Numbered from the stretch's first letter, positions 33,304-42,220 are shown. The stretch is DNA of 64,000 nt from Nocardioides luteus (GCF_015752315.1 NZ_JADOVJ010000001.1:1473501-1537500), one strand, 5' to 3'. The notes: generated from the letters alone by a model not told the origin. Translations and numbers: made by a program.

Positions 33304-36072
33304 ATGAAGCTCCGTCTGGCCGCGATCGTCACCAGCGCCCTCGTCGCCACCAGCCTCTCGGCCGCCGTCTCCCCGTCAGGGGCGGCCTCGGGCAACACGG
33401 CTCCTGACCGGCCCGTCGGTCTGGCCGTCGACGACGTCCGCCATCCCCTGAACACCGACCTGACGCCACGATTCGGCTGGGTGCCCCAGGACAGCGACGC
33501 CAACGAGGTGCAGACCGCCTACAAGATCGAGGTACGCGACGCGGCCGGTGAGATCGTCTGGGACTCCCGCAAGGTCACCTCCGCGCAGCAGTCCTACGTC
33601 GACTACGCCGGGGAGGCCCTCGAGCCCGGCAGCAGCTACACCTGGCGGGTCATGACCTGGGACCGCCACAGGCTGCCCTCACGGTGGTCCGAGAGGGCAG
33701 CGTTCGAGACCGGCATCGGCGACACCGACTGGGCCGGCGCGAGCTGGATCAGGCGACCACCGGGCACCGCTGACAACCCCGCCCAGGAGCGCGACGAATG
33801 GACCCTGGCCCGCACCGAGGTCGACGTTCCGGACGGCAGGGTCGTCCGTGCCCGCAGCTACCTCGCCGCCAGCCACACCGCCGAGCTCTATCTCGGCGGC
33901 GAGCAGGCCGACCGGATGAGCAACTTCGGCTACCCGAGCGAGGGCTACTACCAGGCCGCGGACGTCACCCACCTGGTCACGCCCGGCGAGCCCCTCGCCC
34001 TCGGGCTCAAGCTGCACTGGTTCAGCGGCGGCCAGGGCCGCGCCGCGGGCACCCCCGGCGCGCTCCTGAAGCTCGAGCTCACCTACGCCGACGGCGAGAC
34101 GACCACGATCGTCACCGACGGCTCCTGGAAGGTCCGCCGCGGCCCGTACGTCACCGTCGGCACCCGCAACGGCGAAGGCCTGTGGATCGAGCACCTCGAC
34201 GGCCAGGCCGCCGCGGCGATCGGCGACTGGACCGCGCGCGGCTACGACGACACGACCTGGAACGCCGCGGTCGTCCTCGGACGGCATCCGGTGGCGCCGT
34301 TCACCCACCTCGAGGGCCAGCAGACCCGGCTCGAGGAGACCGTCGTCCACCCCGAGCGCATCCTCCGGGCCGGCGACGGCACCCCGGTCGCCGACTTCGG
34401 CCGTATCATCCCGGCACGCCCCGGCGTCCACTTCGACGACGGCATCGCCGGGCGACAGGTCCCGATACGGGCCGGCTATGACCTCGCCGACACCGGCCGG
34501 GTCTCGACCACGGGCCTCTCGACGCAGAGCACCAACATGTCCTTCCCCTACACCCAGGCCGCCGGCGTCCAGGACTACCGGGCGGTCGGCCACCTCGGCT
34601 TCCGCTATCTCGAGATCCCGGGCGCGGGGGAGGAGATCACCGCGGAGGACGTGACCGCGACCGTCGTCCACACCGCCTACGACGAGGACGGTGCCGCCAC
34701 CTTCGAGAGCTCGGATGCCGTCCTCGACGACGTCTGGGACCTGATGGACCGCTCGCTGCGCTACTCGGTCCAGGAGACCTTCGTCGACACCCCGACCCGT
34801 GAGCAGGGCCAGTTCCTCCACGACACCGCCAACATCTCGGTCGGCCTGATGTCCGCACAGCGCGAGCGGGTCGCCTCGCGCCAGGCGATCCGGGAGTTCC
34901 TGCTCAGCCAGGAGCGCTACTGGTGGTCCGGCAACGACGCCGGCCGCTACAACGCGGTCTACCCCAACGGCGACGGCAAGCGCGACATCCCCGACTTCAC
35001 CGAGGTCGTCCCCGACTGGATCTGGCGCTACTACCTCGAGACCGGCGACAAGGCCGTCCTCGCGGACGCCTACGACAACCTCACCGCCACCGCCGGCTAC
35101 ATCCGCCGCCACATCGCCACCAGCGGCCCGACCCAGGGCCTGGTCACCAACCTCTCCGGCGGCTCCGGCCAGTACCTGTACGGCATCGTCGACTGGCCCG
35201 CCCACGGCCGCTTCGGCTACGACATGACCACCGCCGCCAGGACGACGGTCAACGCCCTCGGCGTCGACGTGCTCCGTAAGGTCGCGCTGATCGGCGAGGA
35301 GCTGGACCGACCCGACGCCGAGATCGCCGGCCTGCGCTCGGATGCCGACGCTCTCGCCGCACGGATGAACCAGACGCTGCGCAAGGCCGACGGCACCTAC
35401 GTCGACGGTCTGTTCGCCGACGGCACCCGGTCCGCCCACGCCGGCCAGCACGCCACCTCGTACGCCATCGCCTTCGGCATCGCACCGGCCCAGGACGTCC
35501 CCGCGCTCGGTGAGCACCTCGCGGGCATGGGGATGAAGCAGGGGCCGATGACCGCCCACGTGCTGCTCGAGGCCCTCGCCGACTCCGGAGCCGAGGAAGG
35601 CGTCCTCGACCTGCTCACCGACGAGGACGACTACGGCTGGGCCGGCTGGCTCGCGAAGGGCGGCACCTTCACCCCCGAGGCCTGGGAGCTGAGCGGCTCG
35701 GCCAACAGCGCCTCCCACGGCTGGGGCTCGCGCGGCATCGTCGACATCACCGAGTCGGTGCTCGGCATCCGCACCACCGCCCCCGGCGCCGCCGAGGTAG
35801 AGCTCGGCGTCCCGGCCACCGGCCTGACCCACGCCAACGGCTCCGTGGTCACCCAGCGCGGCCGCGTCGCCTCCGCCTGGACCCGGACAGCCGACACCAT
35901 CACCCTCCGCGCCACGATCCCGGTCAACGTCACCGCCGTCGTACGCCTCCCCGAAGGCTCCTACCTGGCCACAGGCCCCGGCGGGACCGCCCCGGAGCGC
36001 CTCGGCACACAGAGCGGCATCACCTCCTACCGGATCGGGTCCGGCGAGTGGAACTTCACGAAGGGAGCGTGA
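33304..36072 (+). CDS. Secreted GH78 alpha-L-rhamnosidase
   Basis: 922 residues. Signal peptide (KLRLAAIVTSALVATSLSAAVS) nearly identical at its start to that of the preceding rhamnosidase. Domains follow the standard GH78 order: N-terminal fibronectin-like (about 40-140), two beta-sandwich domains (about 150-450, with RSYLAASHTAELYLGG), the (alpha/alpha)6 catalytic domain (about 480-830) with DTPTREQGQFLHDTA carrying the general acid region and TFTPEAWELSG with the probable base Glu, and a C-terminal beta domain. It lacks the extra module of its neighbour, so the two probably differ in substrate. SD GGAGG precedes ATG 33304. Confidence 0.88.
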   Translation: MKLRLAAIVTSALVATSLSAAVSPSGAASGNTAPDRPVGLAVDDVRHPLNTDLTPRFGWVPQDSDANEVQTAYKIEVRDAAGEIVWDSRKVTSAQQSYVDYAGEALEPGSSYTWRVMTWDRHRLPSRWSERAAFETGIGDTDWAGASWIRRPPGTADNPAQERDEWTLARTEVDVPDGRVVRARSYLAASHTAELYLGGEQADRMSNFGYPSEGYYQAADVTHLVTPGEPLALGLKLHWFSGGQGRAAGTPGALLKLELTYADGETTTIVTDGSWKVRRGPYVTVGTRNGEGLWIEHLDGQAAAAIGDWTARGYDDTTWNAAVVLGRHPVAPFTHLEGQQTRLEETVVHPERILRAGDGTPVADFGRIIPARPGVHFDDGIAGRQVPIRAGYDLADTGRVSTTGLSTQSTNMSFPYTQAAGVQDYRAVGHLGFRYLEIPGAGEEITAEDVTATVVHTAYDEDGAATFESSDAVLDDVWDLMDRSLRYSVQETFVDTPTREQGQFLHDTANISVGLMSAQRERVASRQAIREFLLSQERYWWSGNDAGRYNAVYPNGDGKRDIPDFTEVVPDWIWRYYLETGDKAVLADAYDNLTATAGYIRRHIATSGPTQGLVTNLSGGSGQYLYGIVDWPAHGRFGYDMTTAARTTVNALGVDVLRKVALIGEELDRPDAEIAGLRSDADALAARMNQTLRKADGTYVDGLFADGTRSAHAGQHATSYAIAFGIAPAQDVPALGEHLAGMGMKQGPMTAHVLLEALADSGAEEGVLDLLTDEDDYGWAGWLAKGGTFTPEAWELSGSANSASHGWGSRGIVDITESVLGIRTTAPGAAEVELGVPATGLTHANGSVVTQRGRVASAWTRTADTITLRATIPVNVTAVVRLPEGSYLATGPGGTAPERLGTQSGITSYRIGSGEWNFTKGA

Positions 36073-36101
36073 GCAGCCGGTGACTCCGCTAACCTGCCGC
36101 A

Positions 36102-36941
36102 ATGCGCCGAATCGCCGCGCCGGCCGCGGTTCTCCTGCTCGGGACGATCCTGGCCGCCTGTGGCACGAGCGAGCCGCAGGAGACGGACTGGCCCGACGGG
36201 CTGACCGCCTACCTCGACCAGACCCGGCTGCAGCGCAACACCGGGGAGGCGTTCGTACGCCTCGTCAACGACACCGGCTCCTCGATCGAGGTCTCACGCC
36301 TCGAGGTGAGCAGCGACCGGTTCCGGGCCGGATGGAAGGGCTCGGAACCGGTCGACCCCGAGATGGACTTCGACTTCGACATGCCCCGCGGAAAGTGCGG
36401 CGAGGGCGGCGACGCCGACCTGACGATCACCTGGCGCGAGACAGGCAAGGAGGAGTGGCGCACCAGCACAGGCACAGCCGAGGACAGGTACGCCAACATC
36501 GACCGCCTCCTCGACCGCGACTGCGCCGAGCGCACCCTGACCGAGGCGGCCGAGATCACCGTGGGCGAGCCCCGGGTCGAGGGCGAGGGCAAGCAGAGCG
36601 TCTTCGTCCTCCCGGTCAGGTTCGCCCCGACCGAGAAGGCCCCGGAGGTCACCTTCGACGGCTGGGAGGGCACCGTGCTCTTCCAGCTCGCCTCCGAGAC
36701 GCCCACCTGGCCGCGCTCGACCCCGCACCCGATGACCGGCGAGCCGACCACGCTGGAGCTGCGGGTCCTACCCGCCCGGTGCGACCCGCACGCCCTGGCC
36801 GACGACAAGGTCGGCAGCCTCTTCCGGGTCCACGTCGGCGGTCCCGGCATGCCCGAGGAGGCGGCCTACTTCCTGCCGCTCAGCAAGCCGCAGAAGGCCG
36901 CGCTCTACGACTTCCTGCCCGGCCACTGCGGCTGGGAGTGA
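36102..36941 (+). CDS. Lipoprotein of unknown function
   Basis: 279 residues. A short signal peptide ends in the lipobox LAAC (Cys20), so it is probably membrane-anchored outside the cell. The mature part contains several cysteines (GKCGEGG, DRDCAERT, ARCDPHA, GHCGWE) that could form disulfides, and alternating beta-type sequence. No family is recognised. It is 29 bases downstream of the GH78 gene and may share its transcript. Confidence 0.7.
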   Translation: MRRIAAPAAVLLLGTILAACGTSEPQETDWPDGLTAYLDQTRLQRNTGEAFVRLVNDTGSSIEVSRLEVSSDRFRAGWKGSEPVDPEMDFDFDMPRGKCGEGGDADLTITWRETGKEEWRTSTGTAEDRYANIDRLLDRDCAERTLTEAAEITVGEPRVEGEGKQSVFVLPVRFAPTEKAPEVTFDGWEGTVLFQLASETPTWPRSTPHPMTGEPTTLELRVLPARCDPHALADDKVGSLFRVHVGGPGMPEEAAYFLPLSKPQKAALYDFLPGHCGWE

Positions 36942-36990
36942 GGCAAGAGTTCACCAGGTCGTGACCTCGGGAGCCCCTATCGGGGTAGGC

Positions 36991-37009
36991 CAGGTAGCAG
37001 AATTACCTG
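36991..37009. promoter_or_regulatory. Inverted repeat upstream of the secreted ribonuclease
   Basis: CAGGTA and TACCTG are perfect 6-base inverted arms separated by 7 bases, ending 28 bases before the ribonuclease ATG. It could be a repressor or activator site. Confidence 0.4.
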
Positions 37010-37037
37010 CGTCCGTAACGCACACACTGGAGGATTC

Positions 37038-37463
37038 ATGTCCGGGAAGAACCGCTCCGTGCTCACCATCGTCAAGCTGCTCCTCGCAGCCCTCGTCGCC
37101 ACCACCGGCCTCGTCGGTGCCGGTCTCGCCACCGCTCCGTCCGCGAGCGCCTACTACAACCCGAGCTGCACCCACAGCGGCTGTGCGGAGGCGCGCAGCT
37201 CCAACAGCACCTGGAAGTCGATGGGCTATCCCTCCACCCGCGGCTGGTACGACTGGGCCCCCACCGGAACCTGCAACTTCGCCGGCGGCACCTACAACAA
37301 CTACGAGGGCGAGCTGCCTACCGGCCGCTCCTACCTCGAGTTCGACGTCACCCCGCGCGCCTGTGGCGCCGCTCGCCAGTCCTACCGGATCGTCGTCGAC
37401 CGCAGTTCCGGTGCGGTGTACTTCACCCCGGACCACTACAGCACCTTCTACAAGCTGGTCTGA
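37038..37463 (+). CDS. Secreted guanyl-specific ribonuclease (N1/T1/barnase-like)
   Basis: 141 residues. Signal peptide with SASA cleavage near residue 38, then a short mature domain. The C-terminal part matches microbial ribonucleases of the RNase Sa/barnase group: SYLEFDVTPRACG with the catalytic Glu, SYRIVVDRSSGAVYFTPDHYSTF with catalytic Arg and His. The N-terminal half (Cys-containing, Trp-rich) is less typical. By family it cleaves RNA after guanosine outside the cell. No barstar-like inhibitor gene is adjacent, which is acceptable for an exported enzyme. Confidence 0.72.
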   Translation: MSGKNRSVLTIVKLLLAALVATTGLVGAGLATAPSASAYYNPSCTHSGCAEARSSNSTWKSMGYPSTRGWYDWAPTGTCNFAGGTYNNYEGELPTGRSYLEFDVTPRACGAARQSYRIVVDRSSGAVYFTPDHYSTFYKLV

Positions 37464-37473
37464 CTCCTCGAAG

Positions 37474-37523
37474 GGGCCTCTGGCCTGGGCCGACACCGAC
37501 GCGCTCGCCCAGGTCAGAGGCCC
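37474..37523 (+). terminator. Rho-independent terminator after the ribonuclease gene
   Basis: GGGCCTCTGGCCTGGGC (37474-37490) pairs with GCCCAGGTCAGAGGCCC (37507-37523) over 17 positions with one G-T pair, followed by TTT. Confidence 0.88.
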
Positions 37524-37646
37524 TTTCGTACGCCACGTGCAACCTGAGACCCCGCTGAGACGTTCTGGACACGACGCCGAGGATCGCGTCGGGCGTGGGA
37601 GCCCGCCGTACCCTTAGTGGCGTTTGTGACCGCGGGAGGGGACAAC

Positions 37647-39917
37647 TTGAGCTGGCAGGGCAATCCGCCTTACACACCCACGCCGAAGCCGAAGAAGAAG
37701 CGGGTGAAGAAGGTTCTGAAGGCCTTCTCCGTGCTGATTCTGGTGGGCGCGCTGATCGGCACCCTGGGTGTGATCGTGGCCTACAACGCCATCCCGATCC
37801 CCAACGCCAACGCCGCCTACGAGAAGGAGACCTCCTTCGTCTACTACCGCGGCGGCAAGGAGGAGATCGGCCGTTACATCGCCGACTCCCAGGACCGTGA
37901 CTCGCTCCCCTTCGACGAGATCCCGCAGCTGATGAAGGACGCGGCGGTCGCCGCCGAGGACCGCACGTTCTGGAAGAACAGCGGCATCGACATCAAGGGC
38001 ATCGTGCGCGCGCTGGTCAACAACAACACCGGCGGCACCCAGTCCGGTGCCTCGACGATCACGCAGCAGTACGTCAAGAACCTCTACCTCACCCAGGAGC
38101 GCACCTACACCCGGAAGGTGAAGGAAGCGGTCATCTCGCTGAAGATCAGCCGGCAGAAGTCCAAGGAGGAGATCCTCGCCGGCTACCTCAACACCATCTA
38201 CTTCGGCCGCGGCGCCTACGGCATCGAGGCCGCCTCGAACGCCTACTTCGGCAAGCCGGCCGCCGAGATCAACCTCCGCGAGGCGGCCGCGCTGGCCGCG
38301 ATCCTCAACGACCCCAACGACCTCGACCCGAGCAACGGCGAGGAGGCGGTCGCCGAGCTCGACGGCCGCTACCGATACGTCATCAACTCGATGGTCAAGA
38401 TGGGCATGGTCGACGCCGCCGAGGGGGAGAAGGCCAAGGCCGCGCTGCCGAAGTTCAAGAAGCCGCGCTCCGACAGCCGCTACGGCGGCCAGAAGGGCCA
38501 CGCGCTCAAGCTGGTCCGTGACGAGCTCCTCAAGCTCAAGGACGAGCAGGGCAACCCGCTGGTCACCGAGGACGAGATCAACGGTGGCGGCCTGCGGATC
38601 ACCACCACGCTGACCAAGAAGACGATGAAGACCGTGGAGGAGGCGGTCAACGACGTACGTCCGGAGGACAAGAATGCGTACGTCGAGGGCGACGTCTCCG
38701 ACGAGCTCCACGTCGGCGCGGCCACCGTCGACGTCAAGACCGGCGCCCTGCGCGGCTTCTACGGCGGCCAGGACTACCTCGACTCGCAGATCAACTGGGC
38801 CGCGAGCAGCGCCACCATGGCCGGGTCGACGATGAAGGCGTTCACGATGGCGGCGGCTCTGAAGGCCGGCTACTCGCTCAAGGACACCTGGGACGGCAAC
38901 TCTCCCAAGGACTTCAACGGCCTGCCGGTACGCAACTCCGGCCAGAGCGCCGCCGACCCGAACGGTCACAGCTACGGCGCCAACGTCAGCAGCCTCCAGG
39001 CGATGGAGGACTCGATCAACACCGCCTTCGTGGAGATGTCCGACTCCCTGCCCAACGGCAGCAAGGACGTCTACGACATGGCCGTACGCGCGGGCATCCC
39101 GCGCGGCGACCGCAGCGACGCCAACTACCCGGGCATCCCGATGAAGTCCGGCGGCGACATGCGTCCCGACAACTTCCTGCTCACGCTGGGCAACTCGACG
39201 GTCAGCCCGATCAACATGGCCAACTCCTACGCCACGATCGCCAACGGGGGAGTGCACAACGACGTCTTCGTCGTCTCCAAGGTGGTCGACGCCGACGGCA
39301 CCGTGCTCTACGAGCACGACGACACCGAGACCCGCCGTCGGGCGATGGACGAGGAGGTCGCCGACGACACCTCCTACGCCCTCCAGCAGGTCGTCTCCAG
39401 CGGCACCGGCCAGGCCGCCAGCGCGGTGGTCCAGCCGGCCGCCGGCAAGACCGGCACCGCGACCAACGACAAGGACGAGGTCTCCTCGGCCTGGTTCGTC
39501 GGCTACACCCCGCAGCTCTCCACCGCGGTCGCCTACAGCCGGGGGCAGGGCAGCGGCGCCCTCGACGGCTGGCTCGACACCTTCTTCGGCGCCGACTACC
39601 CGGCCGACACCTGGGTCGAGATCATGGGCCCGCTGACCGACGAGCTCGACTACGAGGAGTTCCCGCCGCCGGCCTGGCTCGACGGCGACGCCCCCGAGGA
39701 GGGTCACGCGCCCTACGTGCCGCCGAGCCCCGACCCGACGCCGACCGAGAAGCCGTCGCCGTCGAACACCCCGTCCCCGACCCCGACGCCGACGCCCACG
39801 CCGACGCCGACCCCCACTCCGACTCCGACTCCGACGCCGACTCCGACGCCGACCAAGTCGCCCGGTCCGCCGGACCCTGATCCCGACGACCCGTCGACCG
39901 AGCCCGGTCCGGTCTGA
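37647..39917 (+). CDS. Bifunctional class A penicillin-binding protein
   Basis: 756 residues. A basic cytoplasmic N-terminus (KPKKKRVKKVLK), one transmembrane anchor, then a GT51 glycosyltransferase domain with AAEDRTFWKNSGIDIKG and GASTITQQYVKNLY. The transpeptidase domain has SxxK in AGSTMKAF, SxN in EDSINTAF and KTGT in AGKTGTAT. The C-terminus is a long Thr-Pro repeat, probably a wall-spanning tail. It polymerises and cross-links peptidoglycan. TTG 37647 is chosen because GGGAGGGG lies five bases before it; GTG 37626 and GTG 37617 are in frame but without an SD. Confidence 0.92.
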   Translation: MSWQGNPPYTPTPKPKKKRVKKVLKAFSVLILVGALIGTLGVIVAYNAIPIPNANAAYEKETSFVYYRGGKEEIGRYIADSQDRDSLPFDEIPQLMKDAAVAAEDRTFWKNSGIDIKGIVRALVNNNTGGTQSGASTITQQYVKNLYLTQERTYTRKVKEAVISLKISRQKSKEEILAGYLNTIYFGRGAYGIEAASNAYFGKPAAEINLREAAALAAILNDPNDLDPSNGEEAVAELDGRYRYVINSMVKMGMVDAAEGEKAKAALPKFKKPRSDSRYGGQKGHALKLVRDELLKLKDEQGNPLVTEDEINGGGLRITTTLTKKTMKTVEEAVNDVRPEDKNAYVEGDVSDELHVGAATVDVKTGALRGFYGGQDYLDSQINWAASSATMAGSTMKAFTMAAALKAGYSLKDTWDGNSPKDFNGLPVRNSGQSAADPNGHSYGANVSSLQAMEDSINTAFVEMSDSLPNGSKDVYDMAVRAGIPRGDRSDANYPGIPMKSGGDMRPDNFLLTLGNSTVSPINMANSYATIANGGVHNDVFVVSKVVDADGTVLYEHDDTETRRRAMDEEVADDTSYALQQVVSSGTGQAASAVVQPAAGKTGTATNDKDEVSSAWFVGYTPQLSTAVAYSRGQGSGALDGWLDTFFGADYPADTWVEIMGPLTDELDYEEFPPPAWLDGDAPEEGHAPYVPPSPDPTPTEKPSPSNTPSPTPTPTPTPTPTPTPTPTPTPTPTPTKSPGPPDPDPDDPSTEPGPV

Positions 39918-40007
39918 CGTGGCCCCGGTCCGCATCAGATGACGTGTCAACGCTTGCTGGGGGACCTCACTTCCCGCCACCTTGCTCGACACGGTTAGAT
40001 AGAGCCC

Positions 40008-40970
40008 GTGTCTGTGATCGCCCCCGTTGACGTCCACGATGACACCGCTCTGAAGGCCTGGTACGCCGTGGAGGCGGCATCGATGGCCTTCGACCGACCC
40101 TACGCGTCACATCGCACCTACGAGGCGCTGGCCAACTCGGTGCGGATGCCGCACGACCACGGCCGCCGGGTGCTGCTCGCCGCGAAGGAGCAGGGCGAGA
40201 CGATCGGCATCGCCGAGCTCGATCTCCCCGAGGAGGAGCGCAGCCACGTCGTCGAGCTCGGGATCCACGTCCTCCCCGTGCACCGCTGGCGCGGGGTCGG
40301 CACCGAGCTGTGGCGAGCCGCCGACGACGTACGCCGCACCAACGGCCGCACCCTGACGACTGCCGAGGTGACCATCCCCCCGAAGTCCTCCCTGGCCTTC
40401 GCACGGGCGCTCGGCTTCAAGTCCGTACGCCGCGAGGACCATCTCGCCGCCGACCTCCCGCTGCCGCACAAGCCCTTCAACGTGCTCGGCTACGAGATCC
40501 TGATGTGGGAGGACCGCACCCCCGAGGACCTGCTCGCCCAGTTCGTCGGCCTGCGCAACCAGATGGGCAAGGAGATGCCCGGCAAGTCCCAGGAGGACAT
40601 GGTCGCCCACACCGCCGACCGCATCCGCTCGGCGGAGAAGAGCACCGCCCGCTCCTACGACCGCATCACCGCCGCCGCCCGCGAGATCCTCACCGGCGAG
40701 CTGGTCGGCTACTCGGTCATCTTCCTGGCCCACGGCAGCGACGAGGCCATCCAGGACGACACCTTCGTCAAGTCCGCCCACCGTGGCCACAAGCTCGGCC
40801 TGGCCCTCAAGGTCGCCACCCTCGCCGCCGTGCAGCGGGACCACCCCGAACGCACCAGCATCCACACCTGGACCGACCCGTCCAACGACGTGATGCAGCG
40901 CATCAACCGACAGTTCGGCTTCCGCAAGATCGAGCTGATGCACGAGGTCCAGCGCACCGATCGTTGGTAG
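40008..40970 (+). CDS. Tandem-GNAT acetyltransferase
   Basis: 320 residues with two GNAT-like halves. The first has ELGIHVLPVHRWRGVGTELWRAADD, the acetyl-CoA loop form R-G-V-G; the second has DTFVKSAHRGHKLGLALKVATL and ends RINRQFGFRKIELMH. It resembles the double-GNAT proteins of actinobacteria; the acceptor is unknown. GTG 40008 lies seven bases after a -10-like TTAGAT with no SD, so the mRNA may be leaderless. The stop codon TAG (40968-40970) overlaps the 3' end of the opposite-strand tRNA gene. Confidence 0.78.
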   Translation: MSVIAPVDVHDDTALKAWYAVEAASMAFDRPYASHRTYEALANSVRMPHDHGRRVLLAAKEQGETIGIAELDLPEEERSHVVELGIHVLPVHRWRGVGTELWRAADDVRRTNGRTLTTAEVTIPPKSSLAFARALGFKSVRREDHLAADLPLPHKPFNVLGYEILMWEDRTPEDLLAQFVGLRNQMGKEMPGKSQEDMVAHTADRIRSAEKSTARSYDRITAAAREILTGELVGYSVIFLAHGSDEAIQDDTFVKSAHRGHKLGLALKVATLAAVQRDHPERTSIHTWTDPSNDVMQRINRQFGFRKIELMHEVQRTDRW

Positions 40971-41041
40971 GCCGTGCGGGGCTCGAACCCGCGACCCAAG
41001 GATTATGAGTCCTCTGCTCTAACCGACTGAGCTAACGGCCC
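40965..41041 (-). tRNA. tRNA-Met (CAU anticodon)
   Basis: A 77-nt cloverleaf on the minus strand: acceptor GGGCCGT pairing with ACGGCCT (G1-U72 wobble), D arm GCTC/GAGC, anticodon stem GAGGA/TCCTT with loop CTCATAA, T arm GCGGG-TTCGAGC-CCCGC, discriminator A and an encoded CCA. The CAU anticodon suits elongator Met; a lysidine-modified Ile2 tRNA cannot be excluded by sequence alone. Its 5' half is duplicated 20.3 kb away at 61295, marking an integration site. Confidence 0.93.
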
Positions 41042-41062
41042 GCGCAGATCCTAGCGGGCGCT
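41006..41062. repeat. Left attachment-site repeat (attL) within tRNA-Met
   Basis: 57 bp identical to 61295-61351. It covers the first 36 bases of the tRNA, up to the CA of the CAT anticodon, and 21 bases of 5' flank. The 41063-41170 stretch to the first island operator contains nothing recognised. Confidence 0.92.
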
Positions 41063-41170
41063 ACGCGGCTTTCGTGTCATCGGCCAGGGCCTGCTCGGGC
41101 CGGCGAGGTGCCATTCCGGAGATCGGAATTTCGTCTGGGTCGAAGCGACGGGCCGGTCGGTGTCGAGCCA

Positions 41171-41184
41171 AGGTGTATCCACTT
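41171..41184 (+). promoter_or_regulatory. Island operator copy 1
   Basis: AGGTGTATCCACTT, preceded by GCCA, a member of the motif A(A/G)GTG-N4-(C/T)AC seen before five island transcription units. It lies 25 bases before the ATG of the DUF1857-like gene. Confidence 0.6.
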
Positions 41185-41208
41185 CGCAACTGTGATGGAG
41201 GTCACGCC

Positions 41209-41664
41209 ATGATTGAGGTCAGCCATTCCCTTCCTGTCAACGACGGGACCCTTCCCGAACTCTCGCTCGACGCCATGTGGGAGGGCCTTCTCGAGAAGGC
41301 GCGCAACCCGCTCCCGTATGTCAAGGCGATCACCGAATGCACGATCGTCGAGGAGTTCGAGGGCGGGCTGGTCCGCGACGTTTCACTGCACGGTCAGAGT
41401 GCGCGAGAAGTGGTCACCTTCTACCCCAAGGAGCTCGTTCACTTCGTTCGTACCAGAGGCATGCCGGGCACGATCGACAACAAGCTGGCCGTCGATGACA
41501 ACGGTGACCTGCAGCTGACCTTCAGCTTCCGGCTCGTCGTCCCGGGCGCCGAGGTCGGCAGCAACGAGGAGCGGGAGGTCGCAGACGCTATGGTCGCCGA
41601 CTACCTCGACGCCGTCCGGACGACGATCGCCGCGGTGCGCGACCGCGTCGCAGCCGCGGTCTGA
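41209..41664 (+). CDS. SRPBCC-fold protein, DUF1857/AtaL-like
   Basis: 151 residues. The pattern MWEGLLEKARNPLPYVKAITECTIVEEF and the later REVVTFYPKELVHFVRT and LQLTFSFRLVVPG match the DUF1857 (AtaL-like) branch of the START/SRPBCC superfamily, small beta-barrel proteins with a hydrophobic pocket. A role in binding or transforming an aromatic intermediate is inference from the context. ATG 41209 has GGAGG eight bases upstream. It forms a two-gene operon with the SnoaL-like gene. Confidence 0.72.
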   Translation: MIEVSHSLPVNDGTLPELSLDAMWEGLLEKARNPLPYVKAITECTIVEEFEGGLVRDVSLHGQSAREVVTFYPKELVHFVRTRGMPGTIDNKLAVDDNGDLQLTFSFRLVVPGAEVGSNEEREVADAMVADYLDAVRTTIAAVRDRVAAAV

Positions 41665-41676
41665 GCGGGGCTTGGC

Positions 41677-42036
41677 ATGGCAAGCGACTTCACGACGACG
41701 GTCTTCGACCTTGTCGACGCCCAGGATGCGGCCGGCGTGGCAGCCCTCTTCGTCGCGGACGGAAGCCTTGCGTTCGGCAACAATCCGCCGCTGGTCGGGC
41801 CGGAGCAGATCGAGGCCGGAGTTGCTGGTTTCTACGGAACCATTGGGGGACTGAGTCACGACGTCATGCGGGAGTGGAACTCGGGCGGCGACACGGTGGT
41901 CGAGCTCCGGGTCACGTACACAAGGCGTGACGGTGGGAAGGTCACCATCCCGTGCGTATCCATCTGGAACCGTTCAGACAATGGGCTGATCACGACCTAC
42001 CGGGTCTACTTCGACCTCGCTCCGGTGTACGCCTGA
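41677..42036 (+). CDS. SnoaL-like/NTF2-fold protein
   Basis: 119 residues of the cone-shaped NTF2-like fold: FTTTVFDLVDAQDAAGVAALF, DGSLAFGNNPPLVGPEQIEAGVAGFY and the terminal ITTYRVYFDLAPVYA. Members act as small cyclases, isomerases or ligand binders. It follows the DUF1857-like gene by 12 bases and ends before a strong terminator. Its specific reaction is unknown. Confidence 0.75.
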   Translation: MASDFTTTVFDLVDAQDAAGVAALFVADGSLAFGNNPPLVGPEQIEAGVAGFYGTIGGLSHDVMREWNSGGDTVVELRVTYTRRDGGKVTIPCVSIWNRSDNGLITTYRVYFDLAPVYA

Positions 42037-42054
42037 GCCGGACGCACGCATCGA

Positions 42055-42083
42055 CGAGGGGCTGGGAAACCAGCCCCTCGTTT
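42055..42083 (+). terminator. Rho-independent terminator
   Basis: CGAGGGGCTGG, GAAA tetraloop, CCAGCCCCTCG: a perfect 11-bp stem followed by TTT, just after the SnoaL-like gene. Confidence 0.93.
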
Positions 42084-42175
42084 GCTGTTGGCACCTTCGG
42101 TTGACCCGGTGCTCCGAGTTTCGCGCAGCGGAATCTGGGCGCATCGGCAGTGACTGAGGCCACATGGAACGGCCA

Positions 42176-42189
42176 AGGTGTATGTACTT
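42176..42189 (+). promoter_or_regulatory. Island operator copy 2
   Basis: AGGTGTATGTACTT with the same GGCCA prefix region as copy 1. It lies 32 bases before the Rieske oxygenase ATG. Confidence 0.6.
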
Positions 42190-42220
42190 AGGCCGCTTTT
42201 CAGGTTTCACGGAGGTTTAG

